A DNA stretch of 64,000 nt from Kribbella pratensis (GTDB lineage Bacteria; Actinomycetota; Actinomycetes; Propionibacteriales; Kribbellaceae): the NCBI RefSeq assembly GCF_004366075.1, contig NZ_SODU01000001.1, positions 992,001-1,056,000 of the forward strand. The letters run 5' to 3'. Below are positions 17,148 to 24,450 of the stretch, piece by piece. A model generated the notes under the pieces. It did not search any database, had not been told where the DNA came from, and saw only the letters and a list, made by a program, of their open reading frames with translations. The translations under genes and the position numbers were made by a program. Each line of letters begins with the position of its first letter. Positions within the stretch are counted from its first letter, which is position 1.

Positions 17148-18482
17148 TTACGCTGCGGCTGCCGCCTTGAGGGCGGCGAAAAGTCCCGCCTCGGTCATCC
17201 CGAGATGCTCGAGCATGATCCGGTCGCGTTCCTTCTGCGTCGAGCCGAGCGCGGCCAGCTCCCGGTACAGCGTGACGACCTCGACCCCGCCGAACCGCGT
17301 GAACAGGTAGTCGAGCGCGAGCCAGGACAACGGGTACGAACTGTCGGCCTGGTCGAAGAACGTGTCGTCGGCGGGCAGGCTCTTCGCCTTCGCCAGGTAC
17401 TTCGTCCGCACGTCCAGCCGGTACTCCTTGATCGCCAGGTCCTTCTGGCCGTCCATCGGCAGGAACTCGACGTACGTCGCGGCACCTTCGACCAGCCAGC
17501 GTGGGCCGTACGGACCGTACGGCGCGGTGGCGACGTGGGTGAACTCGTGGGCCAGCGTGCGGGCGTCGACCTTGTTCCGGTTGTGGGGATTCACGACGAC
17601 GTACGAGTCGGCCCGCTGTCCCTCGCCAGTGACCTCGCCGGGCAGCGTGCGGTACACCCAGGTCGCCATCGCGAGCGCGTCCTCGGCGTTCTTCGGCTGT
17701 GTGTAGTCGGCGCCGCGGACCAACTTGTCGTCGAGCGCGATCACCACACCCGATCCGTTCCAGCCGCCGGGCCAGCGCTTCGAGACCGCCTGCACCGCGC
17801 TGAGCGACATCTTGACCAGCTTGTCCGCAAGGGCGTCCTGGCCCTTCTCGACAACCACGAGAACGCGGGCAGCGCGCTTCACGAGGACCGCGTCCATGTC
17901 CCACGCTTCCTGATGCGAGCCGCGCGGCAGGCGCTGGTCCAGGTCGGAGTCGGAGACCAGCATCCAGGTGCCGTTGGGCCGGGAAGTGAAGGTGTAGCCG
18001 AGCATCGCGCGGACCGGGACCAGGTCGATGCCGCGGATCTGGTAGGTCATCGCGACGGCCACGAGGTACGTCGACGGGCCGTACTTCTGGGCGATCGTGT
18101 CGTCGTACTGCTGGGCCAGTTGCTGGTAGGTGAGCTTCGCGAATCCGAACTGGCGCAGGTTCGTGAACAGGGTCCGCTGGCTCGCGACGAGCCGCTTGTT
18201 GCCGGGGTCGACGTCGGCGAGAAACGCCTGCTCGTTGCCGGCGAGGACCGCTTCCGAGCGGCGCCGCAGCACCTGGTCGACGGCCGCCGATCGCGCGGCC
18301 TGGTCGACCGTCGGCGTGTTGGTGGTGGCGTCGGCGGCGCGGCCGTCGGTCTGGCTGGAGCGATGCAGGGCGAGACCGCCGGCCACCGCGACCGCTACCA
18401 GGGCGATCGACAGCAGGACCGGCCAGACGCGCGAACGCCGGCGCGTGGCCGCGTGGCGGCTGTGTCGCCCTGCCTCGGCCAC
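17148..18482 (-). CDS. Membrane-anchored HExxH metallopeptidase, paralogue 3
   Basis: 444 residues. A basic N-terminus (R-H-A-A-T-R-R-R-S-R) precedes a hydrophobic anchor at about 20-40. The extracytoplasmic region ends in the gluzincin domain with H-E-F-T-H at 312-316 and Glu at 332 (L-V-E-G-A-A-T-Y). Like paralogue 2 it has the shared V-V-V-E-K-G segment before the protease domain. GTG at 18482 lies ten bases after the dxs stop, so it is probably transcribed with dxs. An isoprenoid link is not implied; the gene probably rides on the dxs promoter. Confidence 0.85.
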   Translation of the reverse strand: MAEAGRHSRHAATRRRSRVWPVLLSIALVAVAVAGGLALHRSSQTDGRAADATTNTPTVDQAARSAAVDQVLRRRSEAVLAGNEQAFLADVDPGNKRLVASQRTLFTNLRQFGFAKLTYQQLAQQYDDTIAQKYGPSTYLVAVAMTYQIRGIDLVPVRAMLGYTFTSRPNGTWMLVSDSDLDQRLPRGSHQEAWDMDAVLVKRAARVLVVVEKGQDALADKLVKMSLSAVQAVSKRWPGGWNGSGVVIALDDKLVRGADYTQPKNAEDALAMATWVYRTLPGEVTGEGQRADSYVVVNPHNRNKVDARTLAHEFTHVATAPYGPYGPRWLVEGAATYVEFLPMDGQKDLAIKEYRLDVRTKYLAKAKSLPADDTFFDQADSSYPLSWLALDYLFTRFGGVEVVTLYRELAALGSTQKERDRIMLEHLGMTEAGLFAALKAAAAA

Positions 18483-18491
18483 GGTCCCCTG

Positions 18492-20378
18492 CTACGTACC
18501 CGGGCGGTCGCCGGCGGTGTCCGGCTCGCTCAGAGCTTCTGCCTGCTGCGTGAGCTGCTCGGTGATTTCCCGGGCCACCTCTTGGCCGGTGAGCCCGATC
18601 GCCTGCAGTACGACGGCGCGCTTGGCGTGCTCGAGGAACTCCTGCGGCACGCCGAAGTCGCGGAAGGGAGTCGCGACTCCTGCATCGCGCAGCGCTTGGG
18701 CGATCATCGTGCCGCAGCCGCCGGCGCGGCCGTTGTCCTCGATCGTGGCGACCAGCTCGAATTCCTTGGCCAGCTCGACCAGCTGCGGGTTCACCGGCTT
18801 CACCCAGCGCGGGTCGACCACGGTGACACCGAAGCCGTGCGCCTCCAGGCGCTGCGCGACCTCCATCGCGGTCGCCGCCATTGCGCCGATACCGACCAGC
18901 AGCACGTCCTTGCCGGATCGATGGAGTACATCCATCTCCCCGACGTGGTCGATCGCCTCGATGTCCGGGAACACCTCGCCCTTCGCGTAGCGCAGCACCG
19001 TCGGGGCGTCGTCGACCTCGACGGCCTCGTTCAGGAGCTCCTGGACCCGCTTGCCGTCCCGCGGAGCGGCGAGGCGCAGCTCCGGGACGAGGTTGGCCAG
19101 GGACATGTCGTAGATGCCGTTGTGGGTCGGGCCGTCATCACCAGTGACGCCCGCACGGTCGAGGACGAAGGTCACGCCGCACTTGTGCAGTGCGACGTCC
19201 AGCAGCAGCTGGTCGAAGGCGCGGTTGAGGAACGTCGAGTAGAGGCCGACGACCGGGTGCAGGCCGCCCAGCGCGAGGCCGGCGGCGCTGGTCACCGCGT
19301 GCTGCTCGGCGATACCGACATCGAAGATCCGGTCCGGGAACTCCTCCGCGAACGGCGCGAGTCCGGTCGGGTGCAGCATCGCCGCGGTGATCGCCACCAC
19401 GTCCGGCCGCCGGTGGCCGATCTTGATCAGCTCGTCGGAGAACACGTCCGTCCAGCCGCGTGGCTTGTTCACCGGGCGGATCTGGTGGAGGTTGTCCTCC
19501 TCGTCCTGCTCGGCGGCGGCGTACCCGAAGCCCTTCTTGGTCACCGCGTGCACGATCACCGGGCCGCCGAACGCCTTGGCGTTGCGGAGCGCGTCCTCGA
19601 GCGCCTGCCGGTCGTGACCGTCGACGGGACCGACGTACTTGAGGCCGAGGTCCTCGAACATGCCCTGCGGGGCGAGCATGTCCTTCAGGCCCTTCTTGAC
19701 GCCGTGCAGCACCTCGTACATCGGCGGGCCGACGTACGGCGTCCGGCCGAGGTTCTTCTTGATCAGGTCGAGGACCTTCTCGTACCGCGGGTTGGTCCGC
19801 AGGCTGGTGAGGTGGGTCGCGAGGCCGCCGACGGTCGGGCTGTACGACCGGCCGTTGTCGTTGACGATGATGACGAGGTTGAGGTCCTTGGCGGCGGCGA
19901 TGTTGTTCAGCGCCTCCCAGGCCATACCGCCGGTCAGCGCGCCGTCGCCGATCACCGCGACCACGTGCCGGTCCTCGCCGCGCACCCGGTACGCCTTGGC
20001 CAGGCCGTCGGCGTACGACAAGGCGGTCGAGGCGTGGCAGTTCTCGATCACGTCGTGCGCGGACTCGGCCTGGCTCGGGTATCCGGACAGGCCGCCCTGC
20101 TGACGGAGCGTGCCGAAGTCCCCCGCCCGGCCGGTGACGAGCTTGTGCACGTACGCCTGGTGGCCGATGTCGAACAGGAGCCGGTCCCGCGGTGAGTCGA
20201 ACACCCGGTGCATCGCCAGGGTGACCTCGACCATGCCGAGGTTCGGGCCGAGGTGGCCCCCGGTGCGGGTCACCGTCTCGACCAGCACGTCCCGGATCTC
20301 GGTCGCCAGATCGGTCAGCTGTTCATCGGTCAGCTTCTTGAGGTCCGCCGGACCCTCTACCGTCTCCAGCACGCGCAT
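18492..20378 (-). CDS. dxs: 1-deoxy-D-xylulose-5-phosphate synthase
   Basis: 628 residues, normal length. Condenses pyruvate and glyceraldehyde 3-phosphate with thiamine diphosphate in the first step of the MEP isoprenoid pathway. Seen: [12 protein letters not shown] near the N-terminus, the ThDP/Mg motif [16 protein letters not shown], the catalytic glutamate region [11 protein letters not shown], and [18 protein letters not shown] at 20378 has an AGGAGGAG Shine-Dalgarno. Upstream is an AT-rich element within an inverted repeat (20409-20434). Three of the next four genes downstream are metallopeptidase paralogues. Confidence 0.97.
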   Translation of the reverse strand: MRVLETVEGPADLKKLTDEQLTDLATEIRDVLVETVTRTGGHLGPNLGMVEVTLAMHRVFDSPRDRLLFDIGHQAYVHKLVTGRAGDFGTLRQQGGLSGYPSQAESAHDVIENCHASTALSYADGLAKAYRVRGEDRHVVAVIGDGALTGGMAWEALNNIAAAKDLNLVIIVNDNGRSYSPTVGGLATHLTSLRTNPRYEKVLDLIKKNLGRTPYVGPPMYEVLHGVKKGLKDMLAPQGMFEDLGLKYVGPVDGHDRQALEDALRNAKAFGGPVIVHAVTKKGFGYAAAEQDEEDNLHQIRPVNKPRGWTDVFSDELIKIGHRRPDVVAITAAMLHPTGLAPFAEEFPDRIFDVGIAEQHAVTSAAGLALGGLHPVVGLYSTFLNRAFDQLLLDVALHKCGVTFVLDRAGVTGDDGPTHNGIYDMSLANLVPELRLAAPRDGKRVQELLNEAVEVDDAPTVLRYAKGEVFPDIEAIDHVGEMDVLHRSGKDVLLVGIGAMAATAMEVAQRLEAHGFGVTVVDPRWVKPVNPQLVELAKEFELVATIEDNGRAGGCGTMIAQALRDAGVATPFRDFGVPQEFLEHAKRAVVLQAIGLTGQEVAREITEQLTQQAEALSEPDTAGDRPGT

Positions 20379-20408
20379 CGAGCTCCTCCTGCGGGTCGTC
20401 CTCGAATG

Positions 20409-20434
20409 CTTGAGTCTATATCTCAGACTCCAAG
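20409..20434 (-). promoter_or_regulatory. Inverted repeat with AT-rich core upstream of dxs
   Basis: CTTGAGTCT and AGACTCCAAG form an inverted repeat with one bulged base around ATATCTC. On the minus strand the core reads GATATAGACT, one of the few AT-rich spots here, 31-56 bases before dxs. It may be a -10 region with an operator; no clear -35 box is seen. Confidence 0.35.
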
Positions 20435-20455
20435 ACGCCCGCCGGGTGTGCCTGG

Positions 20456-20485
20456 TTCGGAGGTGTGCTGGGTCTCACTTAGGGT
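20456..20485 (+). promoter_or_regulatory. Leaderless promoter of the first DUF402 gene
   Basis: TAGGGT (20480-20485) ends six bases before the GTG at 20492; TTCGGA (20456-20461) lies 18 bases further upstream as a weak -35. There is no Shine-Dalgarno between the -10 and the start, so transcription probably starts on the GTG. Confidence 0.45.
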
Positions 20486-20491
20486 GATCGT

Positions 20492-20998
20492 GTGGAGATG
20501 GTGAGGACCCTGTTCCGGAAGTACGACGGGCAGCCGCATCGCTTGGTCGAGGCGGTCCGGCTCGGCGAGGACGAGCACGGCCTCTGGGTCGGTTCCGCCC
20601 CGGGTACCCGCGGGCAGCGCGCCGACGGCAGCTGGACCACGATCGACCACCACCGGGTCCGGCTGTTCCCGCACGGCCAGTGGTGGAGCGCTCTGTTCAA
20701 CGACGAACCGCACCAGACCGCGATCTACTGCGACATCACGATGCCGGCGGAGTTCGGCGTCGACTCGGTCACCGCCGTCGACCTCGACCTCGACATCCGC
20801 CTGCTCCGCGACGGCACCGTGCGCGTGATGGACGAGGACGAGTTCCACGAGCACCAGGTCCGCTACAACTACCCTCCCCAGGTGATCGCCACCGCTCGAG
20901 CGACCTGCGACCACCTCGCCACCGTCATCACCACGGCAGAACCGTTCGTCACGGCGTACAAGCCGTACCTCGAACAGATCCGCGCGCTCGCACGGTAA
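20492..20998 (+). CDS. DUF402 family protein, copy 1
   Basis: 168 residues. DUF402 proteins characterised elsewhere (FomD, staphylococcal Ntdp) are metal-dependent nucleoside di/triphosphate hydrolases; by homology this one may hydrolyse a nucleotide-type phosphate ester. Seen: L-F-P-H-G-Q-W-W-S-A-L-F-N-D, Y-C-D-I-T-M-P, the acidic run V-D-L-D-L-D-I and D-E-D-E-F-H-E-H-Q, which carry the metal ligands of the family. The start is GTG at 20492, directly after a TAGGGT-N6 leaderless promoter; an ATG two codons later is possible. A clear paralogue lies at 23951-24445. Between them are a small protein and a DUF4132 gene. Confidence 0.88.
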   Translation: MEMVRTLFRKYDGQPHRLVEAVRLGEDEHGLWVGSAPGTRGQRADGSWTTIDHHRVRLFPHGQWWSALFNDEPHQTAIYCDITMPAEFGVDSVTAVDLDLDIRLLRDGTVRVMDEDEFHEHQVRYNYPPQVIATARATCDHLATVITTAEPFVTAYKPYLEQIRALAR

Positions 20999-21044
20999 CC
21001 GGCTCCCGTCGGCTAGGAGCCCCCCTGAACCAACGAGAGCCGGT
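20998..21044 (+). terminator. Terminator-like hairpin after DUF402 copy 1
   Basis: ACCGGCTC (20998-21005) pairs with GAGCCGGT (21037-21044); inside it GGCT-agg-AGCC forms a second small stem. It starts right at the stop codon of the DUF402 gene. The 183-base gap to the next gene otherwise holds a direct repeat and a -10 box; I see no further gene. Confidence 0.45.
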
Positions 21045-21117
21045 CACGATGACGACCTCTGGGCCGGCACGCCACCATCCTCCGTCGCATTCCGCGATCG
21101 GTCCACTCCCCACAGCA

Positions 21118-21135
21118 AAGTTGCATCAAGTTGCA
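21118..21135 (+). repeat. Direct repeat AAGTTGCA, ten-base period
   Basis: AAGTTGCA occurs at 21118-21125 and again at 21128-21135, exactly one helical turn apart and 48 bases before the next start codon, just upstream of the -35 region. The spacing suggests a protein-binding site controlling the small gene and DUF4132. Confidence 0.4.
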
Positions 21136-21170
21136 GGAGCATTGGGCCCAGAGATGGGCGGAGGGCTGAC

Positions 21171-21176
21171 TATGCT
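21171..21176 (+). promoter_or_regulatory. -10 element TATGCT, leaderless
   Basis: TATGCT is followed by six bases and then the GTG at 21183. No Shine-Dalgarno sequence fits, so a leaderless transcript for the small gene-DUF4132 unit is likely. Confidence 0.5.
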
Positions 21177-21182
21177 GCGGCG

Positions 21183-21512
21183 GTGGGGATCACGGTGAAG
21201 ATCGTCGAGGTGTCGGGGGCAGGGCGGGTCGGTACGACGACTCTGCTGGAGCTGGTGTCGAGCAGGATCACGCTGCGCGACCTCGTCCGGACGCGTGTCC
21301 GGGAGGAAGTCGCGCGCTTGAACGCCGAGCCGGACAAGCAGCGGCACCTCGACTGGGAGCAGCAGGCCGATCGGGCGATCGAGGCGTTCGGGCGGAACGG
21401 GTTCTTCGTGCTGGTCGACGACCGGCAGGTGACCGAGCTCGACGAGGAACTCGAGCTGACCGCGGACTCCGACATCCGCTTCGTGCGCCTGGTCCAGCTG
21501 GTCGGCGGCTGA
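21183..21512 (+). CDS. Small protein preceding a DUF4132 gene, function unknown
   Basis: 109 residues, soluble, acidic, no recognised domain. The N-terminus I-T-V-K-I-V-E-V-S-G-A-G-R-V-G-T-T-T-L-L looks superficially like a P-loop but lacks the lysine. The middle is charged and helical (R-D-L-V-R-T-R-V-R-E-E-V-A-R-L-N), and the C-terminus V-L-V-D-D-R-Q-V-T-E-L-D-E-E-L-E resembles a beta-rich acidic tail. It ends two bases before the DUF4132 gene start, so the two are one transcript and probably partners. GTG at 21183 is supported by a TATGCT-N6 leaderless promoter. Confidence 0.8.
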   Translation: MGITVKIVEVSGAGRVGTTTLLELVSSRITLRDLVRTRVREEVARLNAEPDKQRHLDWEQQADRAIEAFGRNGFFVLVDDRQVTELDEELELTADSDIRFVRLVQLVGG

Positions 21513-21514
21513 GC

Positions 21515-23926
21515 GTGGCAGGCGATAGTGAGGCCGCCACGCTGGTGGCCGCGGCGCTGCAGGCCCTGCGGGGCCGGTCGTGGACAGCTGACGCCGATGC
21601 TCGGGCTATGCCCGAGATCCAGGTGATCCTGCAGGCCCCGGACGCCCTGCGGCTGGAGTGCATTCTCACCGTCTCGGATCGGGTCGACAGCTATCACTGC
21701 GCCCAACTGTTGTTGGTGATCGCGCGGAAGCGCCTCCAGCTGTCGGCGGCGCACATCGAGCGGTTACTGACCCCGCGCATCGGCCAGTTCGAGCAGTCCC
21801 AGGGTTGGCGGAGCAGCGAGGCTCTCCGCGCGGTGAGCCGCCAGATCGAGCACGCGTACGCCGCACTCCCGGGCGCGGAGCAGGAACGCTTGAAACCACT
21901 GCTCGCGCGTGCGGCCGAGCAGGTTCAGGACGCGGCGACGGCGACGAGGCTGCGGAAACTCGTGGGCCCTGAAGAGGGGCTCCGCGTCGACCTGATCGAC
22001 GAGGGGGACGACATCGGCCCTCGCCTGCGCTGCGCGTTCGAGACAGCTGACGAACCGGCCGAAGCGCGCGCGGCGGTGCTCGATCTCCTCGCGGCGTTTC
22101 CCACCCAGGGCAAGCCCGCGAAGAAGTGGCTCACCGAGGCCGAGCGCGTGACCGGCCTGTTGTCCAAGCCCGCGGCTCTCATCGGCGCCCTCCTCGACGC
22201 GGCTCTCGACGCAGCCGATACCGAGCCGCGGCGCACCACCGCCGTCACTCGCTACGTCACCGCGGGCAACGAGGCCTTCCTGTGTGGAGTTGTCGCGGTC
22301 GCCGGCGTACTGCGGGACTCGACGCTCCTGCCGCAGCTTCGGCGGCTCGCGGTCAAGACCGTGACCGTGATCGGAGGACAGTTCGGCAATCCCCGAAGCC
22401 TCCGGCTCGCCAACTCGTCGGCGCAGGCGATGGCCGATATCGGCGGTGCGTCGTCGATCACCGAGCTGCTCGCGCTCGAGCGTTCCGTTCGGCACGGGAC
22501 GCTGCTGAGGCAGGTCCGCAAGGCCATCGACGCGCTGGCATCCGCGCAGGGACTGACCCGCGACCAGTTGCTCGAACGCGCCGTGGAAACCCATGACCTC
22601 GACGCCGACGGCAAGCGCCGACAGCCGCTGACGCGGGGATCGGCGGAGGTGGTGGTGGACGGAAGAACGGCAACCCTTCTGTACGTCGACGAGAAGCAGA
22701 CGCCCCGGAAATCGGTGCCGCCTGACGTGAAACAGACCGAGGCTGAAACGCTCGCCGCGCTCCGCAACGAGCTCAAGGCGATCCGGAAGACGATCGCCGG
22801 CGAGCGCGTGCGGCTGGACGGCCTGATGGCAGCGGACCGCCGCTGGCCACTCGACAACTGGCGCACCTGGTACCTGGACCATCCGATCACCGGCCGGATG
22901 ACACGCACGCTGGTCTGGGTCTTCAGCACCCCGGACGGGCCGGACGTCGTCGGAGTCCCACTCGATGCCGCGACGGTGGTCACGAGTTCGGGTCAGCAGG
23001 CCGCGATCCCGCCGGATGCGGAGGTGCGACTCTGGCACCCGATCCACGCGACCGCGGACGACGTACGCGCCTGGCGACGGTACTTGCTCGAGCAGCAGGT
23101 CGTTCAGCCGTTCAAGCAGGCGTTCCGCGAGCTCTACGTGCTCACGCCCGCCGAGGAACAGACCCGCGTGTACTCGAACCGATTCGCCGGTCACGTCTTC
23201 GGGCAGGTCCAGGCCCGCGCGCTGATGAAAGGGCGTGGCTGGGCGCCGGTCGCGGTCGCTTGGTGGGACGACGGTATCGACCACGGCGTCGCCCGGCGTA
23301 CCTTCGACGCAGCCGGGATCCGCGCCGAGTTCTACTTCGACCCGATCCACGACCAGGAGCCGGCCGCGACCGACCTCTACCCGTACTGCACCAGCGATCA
23401 GGTGCGGTTCGTCGACGTACGGACCGATGAGACGATCGAGCTCGCCGAGGTGCCGCCGCTCGTCCTGACCGAGGCGCTGCGCGACGTCGACCTGTTCGTC
23501 GCGGTCACGTCGATCGGCGCCGATCCGGAATGGCTCGACCGCGGGACCGAGCGCCGCTTCGAGACGTACTGGCATACGTTCGGCTTCGGCGAACTGTCCG
23601 CGGCCGGCGAGATCCGCCGCGAGGTGCTCGAACAACTCGTCCCGCGGCTGGCCATCGCCGACCGGTGCGAGTTCGAGGACCGCTACCTGACGGTGCGCGG
23701 CGATCTGCGGGCCTATCGGATTCATCTGGGCAGCGGCAACATCCTGATGTCACCGAACGACCAGTACCTCTGCATCGTCGCCGCTCGCGACAGCCAGGCG
23801 CAGAAGCTGTTCCTCCCGTTCGACGACGACCCCGTCCTCAGCCTGGTGCTCAGCAAGGCGTTCCTGCTCGCGAACGACACGGCGATCAAGGACCCCACGA
23901 TCGTCGCCCAGATCAACCGCCGCTGA
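21515..23926 (+). CDS. DUF4132 domain protein (MolR/WGR-associated type)
   Basis: 803 residues, cytoplasmic. The N-terminal half is alpha-helical and HEAT-like (L-L-P-Q-L-R-R-L-A-V-K, I-T-E-L-L-A-L-E). The DUF4132 core begins near residue 445 with R-R-W-P-L-D-N-W-R-T-W-Y and L-D-H-P-I-T-G-R-M; the C-terminal conserved block V-R-G-D-L-R-A-Y-R-I-H-L-G-S-G-N-I at about 726 ends in N-D-Q-Y-L-C-I-V. Proteins of this type (for example E. coli YehI/MolR) have no established biochemical function. Start GTG at 21515 lies two bases after the small gene stop; no separate Shine-Dalgarno, so coupling is likely. Flanked by two DUF402 paralogues. Confidence 0.85.
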   Translation: MAGDSEAATLVAAALQALRGRSWTADADARAMPEIQVILQAPDALRLECILTVSDRVDSYHCAQLLLVIARKRLQLSAAHIERLLTPRIGQFEQSQGWRSSEALRAVSRQIEHAYAALPGAEQERLKPLLARAAEQVQDAATATRLRKLVGPEEGLRVDLIDEGDDIGPRLRCAFETADEPAEARAAVLDLLAAFPTQGKPAKKWLTEAERVTGLLSKPAALIGALLDAALDAADTEPRRTTAVTRYVTAGNEAFLCGVVAVAGVLRDSTLLPQLRRLAVKTVTVIGGQFGNPRSLRLANSSAQAMADIGGASSITELLALERSVRHGTLLRQVRKAIDALASAQGLTRDQLLERAVETHDLDADGKRRQPLTRGSAEVVVDGRTATLLYVDEKQTPRKSVPPDVKQTEAETLAALRNELKAIRKTIAGERVRLDGLMAADRRWPLDNWRTWYLDHPITGRMTRTLVWVFSTPDGPDVVGVPLDAATVVTSSGQQAAIPPDAEVRLWHPIHATADDVRAWRRYLLEQQVVQPFKQAFRELYVLTPAEEQTRVYSNRFAGHVFGQVQARALMKGRGWAPVAVAWWDDGIDHGVARRTFDAAGIRAEFYFDPIHDQEPAATDLYPYCTSDQVRFVDVRTDETIELAEVPPLVLTEALRDVDLFVAVTSIGADPEWLDRGTERRFETYWHTFGFGELSAAGEIRREVLEQLVPRLAIADRCEFEDRYLTVRGDLRAYRIHLGSGNILMSPNDQYLCIVAARDSQAQKLFLPFDDDPVLSLVLSKAFLLANDTAIKDPTIVAQINRR

Positions 23927-23938
23927 CCCGGCGGCCGA

Positions 23939-23944
23939 TAGGTT
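23939..23944 (+). promoter_or_regulatory. -10 element TAGGTT, leaderless
   Basis: TAGGTT, six bases, then the ATG at 23951. It sits in the 24-base gap after the DUF4132 gene and would give the second DUF402 gene its own leaderless transcript. Confidence 0.5.
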
Positions 23945-23950
23945 TAGGTC

Positions 23951-24445
23951 ATGCGTGATGTCCGGGTGGTGTACCGAAAGTTCGACGAGAAGCTGCACTG
24001 GCATCAGTGGATGCGGTATCTGGGCGAGGACGAGTACGGCGTCTGGCTGGGCGCACCGGCGGGGTCCGTGTCGCAGCGCGGGGACGAGCCGGTGGTGACC
24101 CAGGAGCAGGCGCACGTGCAACTGTTCCCGCGGGACATGTGGTTCACCGCGATCTTCAACGACGAGCCGCGGTACACCGAGATCTACGCGGACATCACCA
24201 CGCCGGTCGAGTTCTCCGCGGACGTGGTGACGATGATCGATCTCGACCTGGACGTGATCAAGCGCCGCGACGGGACCGTGTTCATCGACGACGAGGACGA
24301 GTTCGCCGAGCACCAGGTGAAGTACAGCTACCCGCCCGACGTGATCGCCACCGCTCGCCGGACCTGCGACTGGCTCGTCGGCGCAGTCTCCACCGACGAG
24401 CCGTTCCTGACGGTCTACAAGACCCACCTCGACAAGATCAGATAA
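23951..24445 (+). CDS. DUF402 family protein, copy 2
   Basis: 164 residues, clearly paralogous to the copy at 20492-20998 along its whole length: Y-R-K-F-D-E-K, G-E-D-E-Y-G-V-W-L-G, Q-L-F-P-R-D-M-W-F-T-A-I-F-N-D-E-P, I-D-L-D-L-D-V, D-E-D-E-F-A-E-H-Q-V-K-Y. The acidic residues expected to bind metal in DUF402 phosphatases are kept in both. ATG at 23951 follows a TAGGTT-N6 leaderless promoter. The next gene starts five bases after its stop. Two DUF402 copies around one DUF4132 unit is an unusual arrangement. Confidence 0.88.
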   Translation: MRDVRVVYRKFDEKLHWHQWMRYLGEDEYGVWLGAPAGSVSQRGDEPVVTQEQAHVQLFPRDMWFTAIFNDEPRYTEIYADITTPVEFSADVVTMIDLDLDVIKRRDGTVFIDDEDEFAEHQVKYSYPPDVIATARRTCDWLVGAVSTDEPFLTVYKTHLDKIR

Positions 24446-24450
24446 CCGAG

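Noticed and set aside
16119..20195. 1358-codon open frame on the plus strand opposite the metallopeptidases and dxs
   Set aside because: It is antisense to two metallopeptidase genes and most of dxs, all with clear motifs; the protein is a low-complexity Arg/Val/Asp/Gly-rich shadow typical of 70% GC DNA.
21183..21512. P-loop NTPase reading of G-A-G-R-V-G-T-T-T
   Set aside because: The motif lacks the Walker A lysine, and the protein is too small with no Walker B.
24007..24450. Extension of the hydrolase frame through DUF402
   Set aside because: The real start with signal peptide is at 24451; the extension is a shadow of DUF402.
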